This document shows positions 1-8,609 of a DNA stretch of 64,000 nt, piece by piece; the stretch's first letter is position 1; each line of letters opens with the position of its first letter. The DNA is from Couchioplanes azureus (GTDB lineage: Bacteria > Actinomycetota > Actinomycetes > Mycobacteriales > Micromonosporaceae): positions 1-64,000 of the forward strand of contig NZ_BMQY01000015.1 in the NCBI RefSeq assembly GCF_014648355.1, written 5' to 3'. The notes beneath the pieces are model-generated. The model did no database searches. It saw only the letters and a program-made list of their open reading frames with translations, and was not told where the DNA came from. The position numbers and the translations under genes are program-made.

Positions 1-879
1 GTCGGCGCGACCCTGCTGATCGCGGCGCTGTCGATGAGCGTGTGGGCGCACCACATGTTCTCCACCGGCCAGGTGCTGCTGCCCTTCTTCAGCCTGCTCA
101 GCTTCCTGATCGCGGTGCCCACCGGCATGAAGTTCTTCGTGTGGATCGGCACCATGTGGCGCGGGCAGATCAGCTTCGAGTCGCCGATGCTCTTCGCGAT
201 CGGCTTCATGGTCACGTTCCTCTTCGGTGGCCTCTCCGGCGTGCTGCTGGCCTCGCCCCCGATCGACTTCCACGTGTCGGACTCGTACTTCGTCATCGCG
301 CACTTCCACTACGTGCTGTTCGGCACGATCGTGTTCGCCGTGTTCTCCGGCATCTACTTCTGGTTCCCGAAGATGTTCGGCCGGATGCTCGACGACCGCC
401 TCGGCAAGGTCCACTTCTGGCTGACCTTCCTCGGCTTCCACACCACCTTCCTGGTGCAGCACTGGCTCGGCACCGAGGGCATGCCCCGCCGGTACGCCGA
501 CTACCAGGCCGACGACGGCTTCACCACACTGAACATGATTTCCACCGTCGGGTCCTTCGTGCTCGGCACGGCCACGCTGCCGTTCCTCTACAACGTGTGG
601 AAGTCCTACAAGGCCGGTCAGCTCGTCACGGTCGACGACCCCTGGGGGCACGGCAACTCGCTGGAGTGGGCGACCTCGTCGCCGCCGCCGCTGCGCAACT
701 TCGACCGCATGCCGCGCATCCGCTCGGAGCGCCCGGCGTTCGACGCCAAGTTCCCCGAGCTGGCCGCCGGCGAGCAGTCCCTCGCCGGCCCGCCCGAGGG
801 CGGCGCCCGCCCGCTCACCAGCGAGTCCGACGGCGGAGCCACGTACCAGGAGGACGTGAGCACCGACCGGGACCGGTAG
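1..879 (+). CDS. ctaD: Cytochrome c oxidase subunit I, C-terminal part (5' end outside window)
   Basis: The frame is open from base 1, so the start lies upstream and only about 292 C-terminal residues are present. This is the catalytic heme-copper subunit of the aa3-type terminal oxidase in the cytoplasmic membrane. The visible part contains the hallmark HFHYVLFG segment (about bases 301-324), whose histidines ligate the hemes, followed by the last transmembrane helices and motifs typical of the family (SGIYFWFPKMFG, GTEGMPRRY). The hydrophilic tail of about 70 residues is normal for actinobacterial CtaD. No other oxidase subunit follows; the next gene is unrelated by sequence. Identification is secure. 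Confidence 0.96.
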   Translation, partial: VGATLLIAALSMSVWAHHMFSTGQVLLPFFSLLSFLIAVPTGMKFFVWIGTMWRGQISFESPMLFAIGFMVTFLFGGLSGVLLASPPIDFHVSDSYFVIAHFHYVLFGTIVFAVFSGIYFWFPKMFGRMLDDRLGKVHFWLTFLGFHTTFLVQHWLGTEGMPRRYADYQADDGFTTLNMISTVGSFVLGTATLPFLYNVWKSYKAGQLVTVDDPWGHGNSLEWATSSPPPLRNFDRMPRIRSERPAFDAKFPELAAGEQSLAGPPEGGARPLTSESDGGATYQEDVSTDRDR

Positions 880-1041
880 CCGGTGCCGGACCCACCGCCG
901 ACTGCTCCGGCCCGGCGCTAGGGGCCGCTCCTGGCGCGAACCCCCGGGCCAGGGCCCGCATCAGGTCCGCCACCAGGGTAAGCGCGCCGCGGATGTGCGG
1001 CCGGTCGGCCGTACAGGGTCGATGTGAGGGAGAGAACAGTC

Positions 1042-1509
1042 GTGACTTCGGTATCCGATACCGGCCGCAAGTCCCCGGCCGGGCTGGTTCGTGTCCTCGG
1101 CATGCTGATCGTCGTCGCCGGCGCGATCATGGTGATCGCCGGTGCGGTCACCTGGTTCACCGTGTCCAGCCAGCTCGCCGACGAGAAGATCACCGTCTCG
1201 GCGGACGCCGACAGCTTCGCGGGCGAGAAGATCGACGGGCCGCTCACCGCCTACGCCGAGGCGCAGGTCATCGAGAAGCACGCGCTGACGGCCAGCGGCG
1301 GCAAGACGTACGCCGAGCTGGCCAAGGAGGACCCCAAGAGGGAGGTGGTGATGACCGGCTCGTTCCTGCGGTCGTCGCTGTTCACCTCGGTCGTGTCGTT
1401 CGGCCTGGCCGCGCTGGCGGCGGGTCTCGGCGTACTCATGGCGCTGATCGGATATGCCCTGCTGCTGGTGGGCAAGCACCTGGCACCCGCGGCTCCGCGC
1501 GACGTCTGA
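1042..1509 (+). CDS. Small two-helix membrane protein, unknown function
   Basis: The protein is about 155 residues if read from the GTG at 1042, which has a GGGAGAG ribosome-binding site 6-10 bases upstream. An in-frame GTG at 1024 would add six residues. One hydrophobic helix lies near residues 15-40 and a second near 115-145. Between them is a soluble, charged loop (about 70 residues) that probably faces outside. I recognise no enzymatic motif. It resembles the short anonymous membrane proteins common in Micromonosporaceae. It stands alone between ctaD and the kinase gene, with 160 bp of non-coding sequence before it. Confidence 0.75.
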   Translation: MTSVSDTGRKSPAGLVRVLGMLIVVAGAIMVIAGAVTWFTVSSQLADEKITVSADADSFAGEKIDGPLTAYAEAQVIEKHALTASGGKTYAELAKEDPKREVVMTGSFLRSSLFTSVVSFGLAALAAGLGVLMALIGYALLLVGKHLAPAAPRDV

Positions 1510-1560
1510 CGTTTCGCCGAAAATCTTCACGACGGGCCCGTCAGTGCCGAAGGGGCACAT

Positions 1561-4500
1561 GTGGCTGCCGGACGTCGCCCGCCACCGGGCTCAGCAGGCG
1601 TCGACGAGCCCGGTCCGCTGACCGGGCCCGTCGTCGTGGGCGAGCTCGGCCGCGGCGCTCACGCCGTCGTGCACCGGGTACGGCTGCGCGGTGCCGAGTA
1701 CGCGATGAAGGTGCTCCAGCCGTCCGGCGGTGACGCCGAGGAGGCACGCGTCAGGGCCTTCCGGCGCGAGGGTGCCCTGCTCGCCTCGATCGACCATCCC
1801 GGGGTGGCCCGGGTGCACGAACGGGGCGAGCTCGACGGCCGGCCGTACCTGCTGACGGATCTGGTCGAGGGCGAGTCCCTCAGCGCGCTGCTGGCCGGGG
1901 GCCGGTTGCCGGCCGAGCGGGCGGTGCGGATCGGTATCGAGATCACCTCGGCGCTGGCGGCGGCACATGCGGCCGGTCTGGTGCACCGGGACGTGACCCC
2001 GCACAACATCATCGTGGGCACCGACGGCATGGCGCGGCTGGTGGACTTCGGGCTGGCCACCCGGGTCGGCGACGCCGACGTCGACATGGTCGCCGGTACG
2101 CTCGCCTACTGCTCGCCGGAGCAGGCGGGAATGCTGCGCCGGCAGGTCGACGGGCGCAGCGATCTCTACAGTCTCGGGGCGGTGCTCTACGAGTGCCTGA
2201 CCGGAAGTCCGCCGTTCGTGGCGGCGGATCCCGGCGCCCTGCTGCAGTTGCACGCCACGGCGCCGGTACCCGACCCGCGCCGGTCGACGGCCGGGCTCGG
2301 CGGCGGGCTGGCGTCGGTCGTCGTCCGGCTGCTGGCCAAGGACCCGGACGACCGCTACCAGAGCGCCGGCGGGCTGCTGGCCGACCTGCGCCGGATCGCC
2401 GCCCAGCCGGACCTGGGGGAGTTTCCGCTCGGCACCCGCGACCGGCTGGCCCGCGCGCGGCAGACGCCGAGACTGGTGGGCCGGGACGACGACGTCGCCA
2501 CGCTGATGGGCCGCTGGGCGCGGGCCGCCGGGGGACAGGGCGGGGTGGCCCTGGTCCGCGGCGCTCCCGGCGCCGGCAAGAGCCGGCTGGTACACGAGCT
2601 GACCGTCGCGGTGGAGCGGGCGGGCGGCCTGGTGCTGCACGGCAAGAGCTCGCCCGACGACGCGCAGCCGCTCACCCCGCTGCGGGCCGCCGTCGACGGG
2701 TACGTGCGCACCCTGCTCGCCGGGCCCGCCGAGTCGGTGCCGGCGGCGGTCGAGCGCCTGCGCGCCGTGGTCGGAGCGGGCGCCTCGCTGGTGAAGAACC
2801 TGTCGCCGGCCCTGGCCGAGGTCCTCGCGGTGCCCGACGCGGTCGGCGAGGTCGGCCAGGAGCAGTACACCGCCGCCGTGGCGTCGCTGGTGGTGGATCT
2901 GGCCCGCGCGGCCGGCAAGGCGGTGCTGCATCTCGACGACGGTCAGTGGTTCGACGAGGCGACCCGCCGGGCTCTCGAGCAGGTCGTGGCCCGGCTGGAC
3001 GACGCGCCGCTGCTGGTGGTGATCACCGCCCGCGACGATGCGCCGAGCGCCGCCTCGGTGGCCGCGCTGCGCGGCAGGCTGGGACCCGCCGTCGACACCG
3101 ACGTGGCGCTGCGGCCCCTCGACGCCGACGCGGTCGCCCGGCTGGTGGCGGCGGTGAGCGGTGGCATGAGTGTCGACCCGGGGGACGCCCGGCGGCTCGC
3201 CGCGCGCAGCGGCGGCAACCCGTTCACCCTGTTGCAGTACCTGCGGGCGATCATCGACGCCGGGCTGGCCCGCCCGGTGTGGGGGGTGTGGCACGTCGAT
3301 GCCGGCGGCCTCGACGACCTCCATCTCCCCGAGGACGCCGCGGAGCTCGTGCTGCAGCGGGTCGACGCCCTCGACGCCGACGCCCGGCGGCTGCTCGGTG
3401 TCGCCGCCGTGGTCGGCTCGCAGTTCGACCCGCACCTCGTGGCCCAGGTGGCCGGCACCGACCAGCTGCGGGCGGTGCTCACCGAGGCGGTCTGGCACGG
3501 GCTGGTCGAACCGCGCGCCGCCGGCCGGTACGCGTTCGTGCACGACCGCATCCGCGAGGCCATGCTGCGCCCCTTCGACGAGGCCACCCAGCGCCGGTTG
3601 CACGACCGGATCGCCGACGTCCTGGAGGCGTCGGGCGACCCGGACCCCGAGACCGCGTACGCCCTCGCCCGGCACACCGCCGACGGCGACCCGTTCTACC
3701 GCCCGGACCGGCGCTTCCAGGCCGCCTACGCCGCGGGCCGCCGGGCGCTGGCCGACCACGCGCCCGCCACCGCCCTGACGTTCCTGCAGCGCGCCGCGGC
3801 GGCCGCCCCGGAGGCGTCGATCACGCCGGACTGCGCGTTCCATCAGACTCTGGCGGTCGCCTACCACGCCGCCGGCCGGTTCGCCGACGCGGAGGAGGCC
3901 CTCGACCGCGCCCTCGCGGTCGCCGCCACGCCGCTGGACCGGGCCCGTACGCTGCTGCTGCTCGCCGGCGTGGAGGACAGCGCCTGGAACAGCGTCCACC
4001 CGGTGGCGACCGTGGAGCGCGGCCTGGCCGAGCTGGGGCGGCCGTCGCCGCGCCACGGCCTGGCGCTGATCCTGCTCACCCTCGCGATGTTCGCCGGCGG
4101 TCTGCTGATCCGCCTCACCGGGATCGGCTACGGCACGGTCCGCGGCGAGCGGCGGGAAAAGCTGGCCCTCCGGGCGGCGTTGCACAACTACGCGTCCGCG
4201 GCCTGCATCAGGGAGATGCGCCCGACCCACGCCATCACGTACGTGCTGCGCAACTTCTACCTGGCCAACCGGCTCGGCCGTACTCCCGAATCCGCCCGGT
4301 CCTTCACCTCGCTGGCGATGCTGATGCGCCCGGTGGGCCTGTACCGGCTCGCCGACCGGGTGTCCGGCATCGGTGCCCGGATGGCGGAGCGCCTCGGCGA
4401 CCCGGTCCTTTCCGCGACGCTCGACTGGATGACCGACCTCAGCCGGCACGGCGTCGGCCGCGACGAGGGGCGCAGCATGCGCGACGTGCTGGAACGCCAC

Positions 4501-6891
4501 CACCGATGGCTCGACGAGGGCCTTGCGCTGGACTGCTACGCCGTCCTGCGCTGGGACTGGCTGCTGCGCGGCGACATGGCCGAGACCGAGGCCGGTTTCG
4601 CGCGCGGCAACGCCCGCGCGGAGGCGGCCGGGCAGTCCGGTCGCAGCGGCGTGCTGGCGACGGACGCCTGCCTGTACGCGCTGCGCGGACGCAACGGGGA
4701 AGCGGCCGCCGAGCTGCGCCGGGTGGACCACGACGACGCCCCCCGCCACCAGCGCGTCGACGCCCTCATCGCCCGGGTGCAGAACGCCGTGGAGCAGCGC
4801 GACCTCGGTGCCTCCTTCGACGACGCGGTCGCCGAGTTCGATGCGCTCCGGCTACGGCTGATCGACGTCGTGCCGTCCCAGCACAGTTTCCAGGTCTACC
4901 AGGCGTACGGCCGCATCGAGCAGCTGCGCCGCGCGACCCCCGAGGAGCGGCCCGCGCGCCTGGACCAGGCCCGGCGGGCGGTCGCCATCCTGGGCCGGGT
5001 CACCGAGCGGCCCCTGCTGGCCGCGCACCACCGGGTCGTCCAGGCGGCCCTGTGCCTGCTGGGGTCCGCGCCGGCCCGGCGGTTCGCGCGGCGGCGCCCG
5101 GCCGGCCCGGACGCGGCGCTCGCCCTGCTCGCCGAGGCGGAGCCGGTCCTGCGGAAGGTCGACTCCCCGCTGGTGGCCTTCGAGGCGGCGCTGGTACGGG
5201 CCCGCGCCTACGCGGCCCTGGGCACCGACGGGGAAGCGCGCCGGCAGGCGGAGCACGCGCTGCGGATCGCCGAGTCGCAGGGGTGGCCCCACCGGGCGCG
5301 CTGGGTGACCGCGGAGTTCCCGCAGGCGCCGGGCACCGGGACGGTGTACCAGTCCACCACCCACCGGGTCTCCCCGGACAGCCGCGCCGCCGCGCGCTGG
5401 AAGGCGCTGGAAGAGATCAGCATCGCCGCCTCCCGGGTCCTCGATCCGACGAGGCTGGGCCGCATCGCGCTCGACGAGACGATCCGCATCCTGGGTGCCG
5501 AACGGGCCTTCCTGCTGCTGTACGAGGCCGAGACGGACGTCCTGACCCCGCACGTCGGGCGCGACGCGGCCGGCAACGACCTGGCCGAGCTGACCAACTA
5601 CAGCGCCAGCCTGGTCGACCGGGTGGCCCGCGACGGCCGGGCCGTGGTGGTCACCGGGACCGAGGAAGGCGCCGCGCTGGGCGCGCAGAGCGTCGTCGCG
5701 TACGGGCTCCGCAGCGTCCTCGCGGCCCCGCTGCAGCTCGACGGGCGCCCGCTCGGCGTCGTCTACCTCGACAGCCGGGTCGCCAAGGGAGTCTTCACCG
5801 ACGACGACGTGGAGATCCTGACCGCGATCACCCATCACGTGGCCGTCGCCCTGGACACCGCCCGGGCGGCACAGCTCGAGGTCGCCGTCGAGGCGGCCAA
5901 CCGCCGGCGGGACCTCGCCGAGACGCTGCGGTCGGTGATGAACCACCTCGCCGACACTCTCGACCCCGACGTGGTCCTGCGCCGCCTGGTGGAGACCGCG
6001 ACCGACACCCTGCGCGCGGACCGGGCCTGGCTGCTGACGGGCCGGGCCGGCGACTCCACCTGCGCGGCACTGCCCGCACCGGATGCCTCCTGGGAGGTCC
6101 ACGACACCTGCGCGGAGACGGCGGCGCTGTTGTCCCTGCCCGAACCCACCGCGGCGCCCGGCACCGTCGCCTGGCCGCCGATGCTCGGCCCCGAGCCCGG
6201 CGGCTGGCTCGCCCTGCCCCTGGCCAGCGGTGAGGACCGGCACGGGGCGCTCCTGCTGGCCGCGGCCCTCGGCGCGGGCTACGGCGAGGACGACGTGCAC
6301 CTCGGTGCCACGCTCGTCGGCCAGGCCATGACCGCGTACGACAAGGCCCGCCTCTTCACCCAGATGCACCACCTCGCGACGGTGGACAGCCTGACCGGCC
6401 TGGCCAACCGCCGGCACCTGTTCGAGGCGGCCGCCCGGGAGATCGCGCTGGCCAGACGGCGCGCCACCAGGCTCGCCGCGGTCCTGGTCGACATCGACCA
6501 TTTCAAGCGCATCAACGACACGTACGGCCATCAGGTGGGCGACGAGGTCATCCGGGCCGTGGCGACCCGGATGAAGATCGGCCTGCGGGACAGCGACGTG
6601 GTCGGCCGGTACGGCGGCGAGGAGTTCGTCCTGCTGCTGCCCGACTGCGGCGACGGTGCCCCGGACGCCGCCGAACGGCTGCGCGCCCGGGTCGCCGGCG
6701 GCCCGGTGCCGACAGCGGCCGGCCCGGTCGACGTCACCATCAGCGTGGGCGTGGCGCACCTGCGTACCGACGAGGTGGACGCCGACACCCTGCTGGGCCG
6801 GGCGGACGCGCGCCTGTACCGGGCCAAACAGGCCGGTCGCAACAGGGTCGTCGCAGACGACCGGCCGCTTCCGGCGACCTCGGACGGGTGA
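1561..6891 (+). CDS. Ser/Thr protein kinase - AAA ATPase - GAF - diguanylate cyclase fusion
   Basis: A 1,776-residue cytosolic signalling protein. The GTG start follows AAGGGG at a good spacing. The N-terminal Hanks-type kinase (about 20-285) has a glycine loop (GELGRGAHAVV), Lys50, the catalytic loop HRDVTPHN (His142-Arg143-Asp144) and DFG at 162. An AAA/STAND-like ATPase follows, with Walker A GAPGAGKS at 334-341 and a Walker B-like LHLDDGQW. Next comes a long helical TPR-like region (about 640-1270), a GAF domain (about 1280-1430), a weaker GAF (about 1445-1600), and a C-terminal GGDEF domain with DHFKRINDTYGH and an intact active-site GGEEF at 1685-1689. Proteins of this build usually end in a histidine kinase; here the output should be c-di-GMP synthesis. 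It is monocistronic. Domain calls are firm; the signal sensed is unknown. Confidence 0.95.
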   Translation: MAAGRRPPPGSAGVDEPGPLTGPVVVGELGRGAHAVVHRVRLRGAEYAMKVLQPSGGDAEEARVRAFRREGALLASIDHPGVARVHERGELDGRPYLLTDLVEGESLSALLAGGRLPAERAVRIGIEITSALAAAHAAGLVHRDVTPHNIIVGTDGMARLVDFGLATRVGDADVDMVAGTLAYCSPEQAGMLRRQVDGRSDLYSLGAVLYECLTGSPPFVAADPGALLQLHATAPVPDPRRSTAGLGGGLASVVVRLLAKDPDDRYQSAGGLLADLRRIAAQPDLGEFPLGTRDRLARARQTPRLVGRDDDVATLMGRWARAAGGQGGVALVRGAPGAGKSRLVHELTVAVERAGGLVLHGKSSPDDAQPLTPLRAAVDGYVRTLLAGPAESVPAAVERLRAVVGAGASLVKNLSPALAEVLAVPDAVGEVGQEQYTAAVASLVVDLARAAGKAVLHLDDGQWFDEATRRALEQVVARLDDAPLLVVITARDDAPSAASVAALRGRLGPAVDTDVALRPLDADAVARLVAAVSGGMSVDPGDARRLAARSGGNPFTLLQYLRAIIDAGLARPVWGVWHVDAGGLDDLHLPEDAAELVLQRVDALDADARRLLGVAAVVGSQFDPHLVAQVAGTDQLRAVLTEAVWHGLVEPRAAGRYAFVHDRIREAMLRPFDEATQRRLHDRIADVLEASGDPDPETAYALARHTADGDPFYRPDRRFQAAYAAGRRALADHAPATALTFLQRAAAAAPEASITPDCAFHQTLAVAYHAAGRFADAEEALDRALAVAATPLDRARTLLLLAGVEDSAWNSVHPVATVERGLAELGRPSPRHGLALILLTLAMFAGGLLIRLTGIGYGTVRGERREKLALRAALHNYASAACIREMRPTHAITYVLRNFYLANRLGRTPESARSFTSLAMLMRPVGLYRLADRVSGIGARMAERLGDPVLSATLDWMTDLSRHGVGRDEGRSMRDVLERHHRWLDEGLALDCYAVLRWDWLLRGDMAETEAGFARGNARAEAAGQSGRSGVLATDACLYALRGRNGEAAAELRRVDHDDAPRHQRVDALIARVQNAVEQRDLGASFDDAVAEFDALRLRLIDVVPSQHSFQVYQAYGRIEQLRRATPEERPARLDQARRAVAILGRVTERPLLAAHHRVVQAALCLLGSAPARRFARRRPAGPDAALALLAEAEPVLRKVDSPLVAFEAALVRARAYAALGTDGEARRQAEHALRIAESQGWPHRARWVTAEFPQAPGTGTVYQSTTHRVSPDSRAAARWKALEEISIAASRVLDPTRLGRIALDETIRILGAERAFLLLYEAETDVLTPHVGRDAAGNDLAELTNYSASLVDRVARDGRAVVVTGTEEGAALGAQSVVAYGLRSVLAAPLQLDGRPLGVVYLDSRVAKGVFTDDDVEILTAITHHVAVALDTARAAQLEVAVEAANRRRDLAETLRSVMNHLADTLDPDVVLRRLVETATDTLRADRAWLLTGRAGDSTCAALPAPDASWEVHDTCAETAALLSLPEPTAAPGTVAWPPMLGPEPGGWLALPLASGEDRHGALLLAAALGAGYGEDDVHLGATLVGQAMTAYDKARLFTQMHHLATVDSLTGLANRRHLFEAAAREIALARRRATRLAAVLVDIDHFKRINDTYGHQVGDEVIRAVATRMKIGLRDSDVVGRYGGEEFVLLLPDCGDGAPDAAERLRARVAGGPVPTAAGPVDVTISVGVAHLRTDEVDADTLLGRADARLYRAKQAGRNRVVADDRPLPATSDG

Positions 6892-6964
6892 GGCCGGGGT
6901 TCCCGCAGCGCGCCGCTCCGCGATGTGGCGCGACTGGCTAAGGTGGATCGGGGGTGTGGTGACC

Positions 6965-7681
6965 ATGCACCTCGACGCGCCGGGCCGGCTGACCGCGCGC
7001 CGTGCCCCCGTGGTGCCGGACAGCCTGTCCAGCACCGACCACGCCGTGCTCGACGAGGTGTTCGGCCCGGGCGCCGAGGCGCGGTTGGCGCCGTACAGCC
7101 ACGGCCGTGTCCCCGCCGCCCTCTGTGGCCGTGCGGCGGACCGGGCCCGGGCGGCCGGGCTGTGGCGGCATCACCGCCCGGTACGCCGCCACCTGCTGAT
7201 CGCCGGGCTGGTCGCGCTGCTCGTCGTGCCGTGCGTGGGCGCCGTGTGGATGGCCGTCAGGGGCGAGAACGCCCTGATCCTCAACGTTCTGTCGACCATC
7301 GCGATCGTCCTCGCCGCCGTCACGCTGTACTCCCGGATCATCGGTTTGGGCTACGACCGGAGGTTCACCCCGCAGGGACAACGGGCCATGGCCGAGGTCG
7401 CGGCGCGGCACGAAGCCCTCCGGCGTCGTGACGTCGCCCTGTCCCTGGCCGACGCCTTCGCGGTGGAAGGAGCCGACCTGCGGCAGTGGCCGGGCCTGAC
7501 GGCCGCGCAGCCACCCCCATGGCTCACCGGCGTCGCGTGGCAGCCCCCGCACGCGCCGGAGCGGCAACGCGCGAACATCGACGCGCTGTACGAGGTGATC
7601 GACGCGATGGACGGGGCCCTCCGGCCACCACCGAACTCCGGCACGCGGGAGATCGGCGGCGGCGGCGGAGGCGGCTCCTGA
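6965..7681 (+). CDS. Two-helix membrane protein, unknown function
   Basis: The open frame yields about 238 residues from the ATG at 6965. A GGGGGTG tract lies upstream; alternative in-frame starts are the ATG at 6923 and the GTG at 6959. Residues 1-75 are soluble. Two adjacent hydrophobic helices (HLLIAGLVALLVVPCVGAV and the IAIVLAAVTLY segment) follow, then a charged C-terminal domain ending in a poly-glycine tail (GGGGGGGS). The hairpin topology puts both termini on the same side, most likely the cytoplasm. No known motif was recognised. It begins 73 bp after the kinase-GGDEF gene and may be cotranscribed with it. Confidence 0.6.
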   Translation: MHLDAPGRLTARRAPVVPDSLSSTDHAVLDEVFGPGAEARLAPYSHGRVPAALCGRAADRARAAGLWRHHRPVRRHLLIAGLVALLVVPCVGAVWMAVRGENALILNVLSTIAIVLAAVTLYSRIIGLGYDRRFTPQGQRAMAEVAARHEALRRRDVALSLADAFAVEGADLRQWPGLTAAQPPPWLTGVAWQPPHAPERQRANIDALYEVIDAMDGALRPPPNSGTREIGGGGGGGS

Positions 7682-7773
7682 CCGCGTAGCCGGCAAAAGC
7701 TTCGAATTACGGGTAAGGGGAGGCGGTGGGTGCAAGGCTCGATCACGCATGTCGAAGCGAGTGAGGAGACGTC

Positions 7774-8361
7774 ATGGTGAAGATCGCGATCGTGGTGGGC
7801 AGCACGCGCCCGGGCCGCAACGGTGAGGCGGTGGCCCGGTGGGTGTACGAGCTGGCGGGCAGGCGGAGCGAGGCGCAGTTCGAGCTCGTCGACCTCGCGG
7901 AGTTCGACCTGCCGCTGCTGGACGAGCCGGTGCCGCCGTCGATGGGGCAGTACAGCAAGGAGCACACCAAGCGGTGGGCGGCCAAGGTCGCCGAGTTCGA
8001 CGGATACGTGTTCGTCACCCCGGAGTACAACCACTCCACGTCGGGGGCGCTGAAGAACGCCCTGGACTACCTGTACGCGGAGTGGAACAACAAGGCGGCC
8101 GGGTTCGTCTCCTACGGTTCGGCCGGCGGGACCCGCGCGGTGGAGCAGTTGCGGCTGATCGCCGCCGAGCTGCAGATGGCCACCGTACGGGCCCAGGTGG
8201 CGCTGTCGCTGTTCACCGACTTCGAGAACTTCAGCACCTTCCGCCCGTCGGCGCACCACGAGATGGCGATCAACACGATGTTCGAGCAGCTCGTCTCGTG
8301 GAGCCGGGCCATGCGGACGGTCCGCGAGCAGAGCCAGATCGCCGCGACGTACCGGTCCTGA
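7774..8361 (+). CDS. NADPH-dependent FMN reductase family protein
   Basis: A 195-residue flavodoxin-fold protein. The ATG follows GAGGAG at a 6-base spacing. The N-terminal phosphate-binding loop GSTRPGRNG (from residue 9) and the PEYNHSTSGALKNALD segment (from about residue 87) are the two diagnostic motifs of the ArsH/ChrR/YieF-type NAD(P)H:FMN or quinone reductases. The length matches the family. These soluble enzymes reduce free flavin, quinones or xenobiotics; the substrate here cannot be told. It has its own ribosome-binding site, with no close operon partner. Confidence 0.92.
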   Translation: MVKIAIVVGSTRPGRNGEAVARWVYELAGRRSEAQFELVDLAEFDLPLLDEPVPPSMGQYSKEHTKRWAAKVAEFDGYVFVTPEYNHSTSGALKNALDYLYAEWNNKAAGFVSYGSAGGTRAVEQLRLIAAELQMATVRAQVALSLFTDFENFSTFRPSAHHEMAINTMFEQLVSWSRAMRTVREQSQIAATYRS

Positions 8362-8609
8362 TCCGGCGCGGGCGCGGCTTCGATGTGGAGGTGGCCGCCC
8401 TCCCACGTGGGGACGGCGTCCACCGTCGTGACCAGGATCGACGCGGCCGTGCCGGCGCGGTGGCCGAGGACCGGGCCCCGGGTCCGCGGATCGGGAAGGA
8501 CACGATCCGATACCAACCCATCGATGTGATGGCCATGAATGGTTAGTGTCTCGCCAGCGGTGACCAGTCGTCGCCGCGTGTGTCCGTACCCATAGGACGA
8601 GGTGAGACG

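Noticed and set aside
8362..8609. Minus-strand frame with a YbjQ-like phrase (ILVTTVDAVPTWEG)
   Set aside because: The similarity is a few residues long; the frame runs into the antisense of the FMN reductase gene and lacks a start signal.
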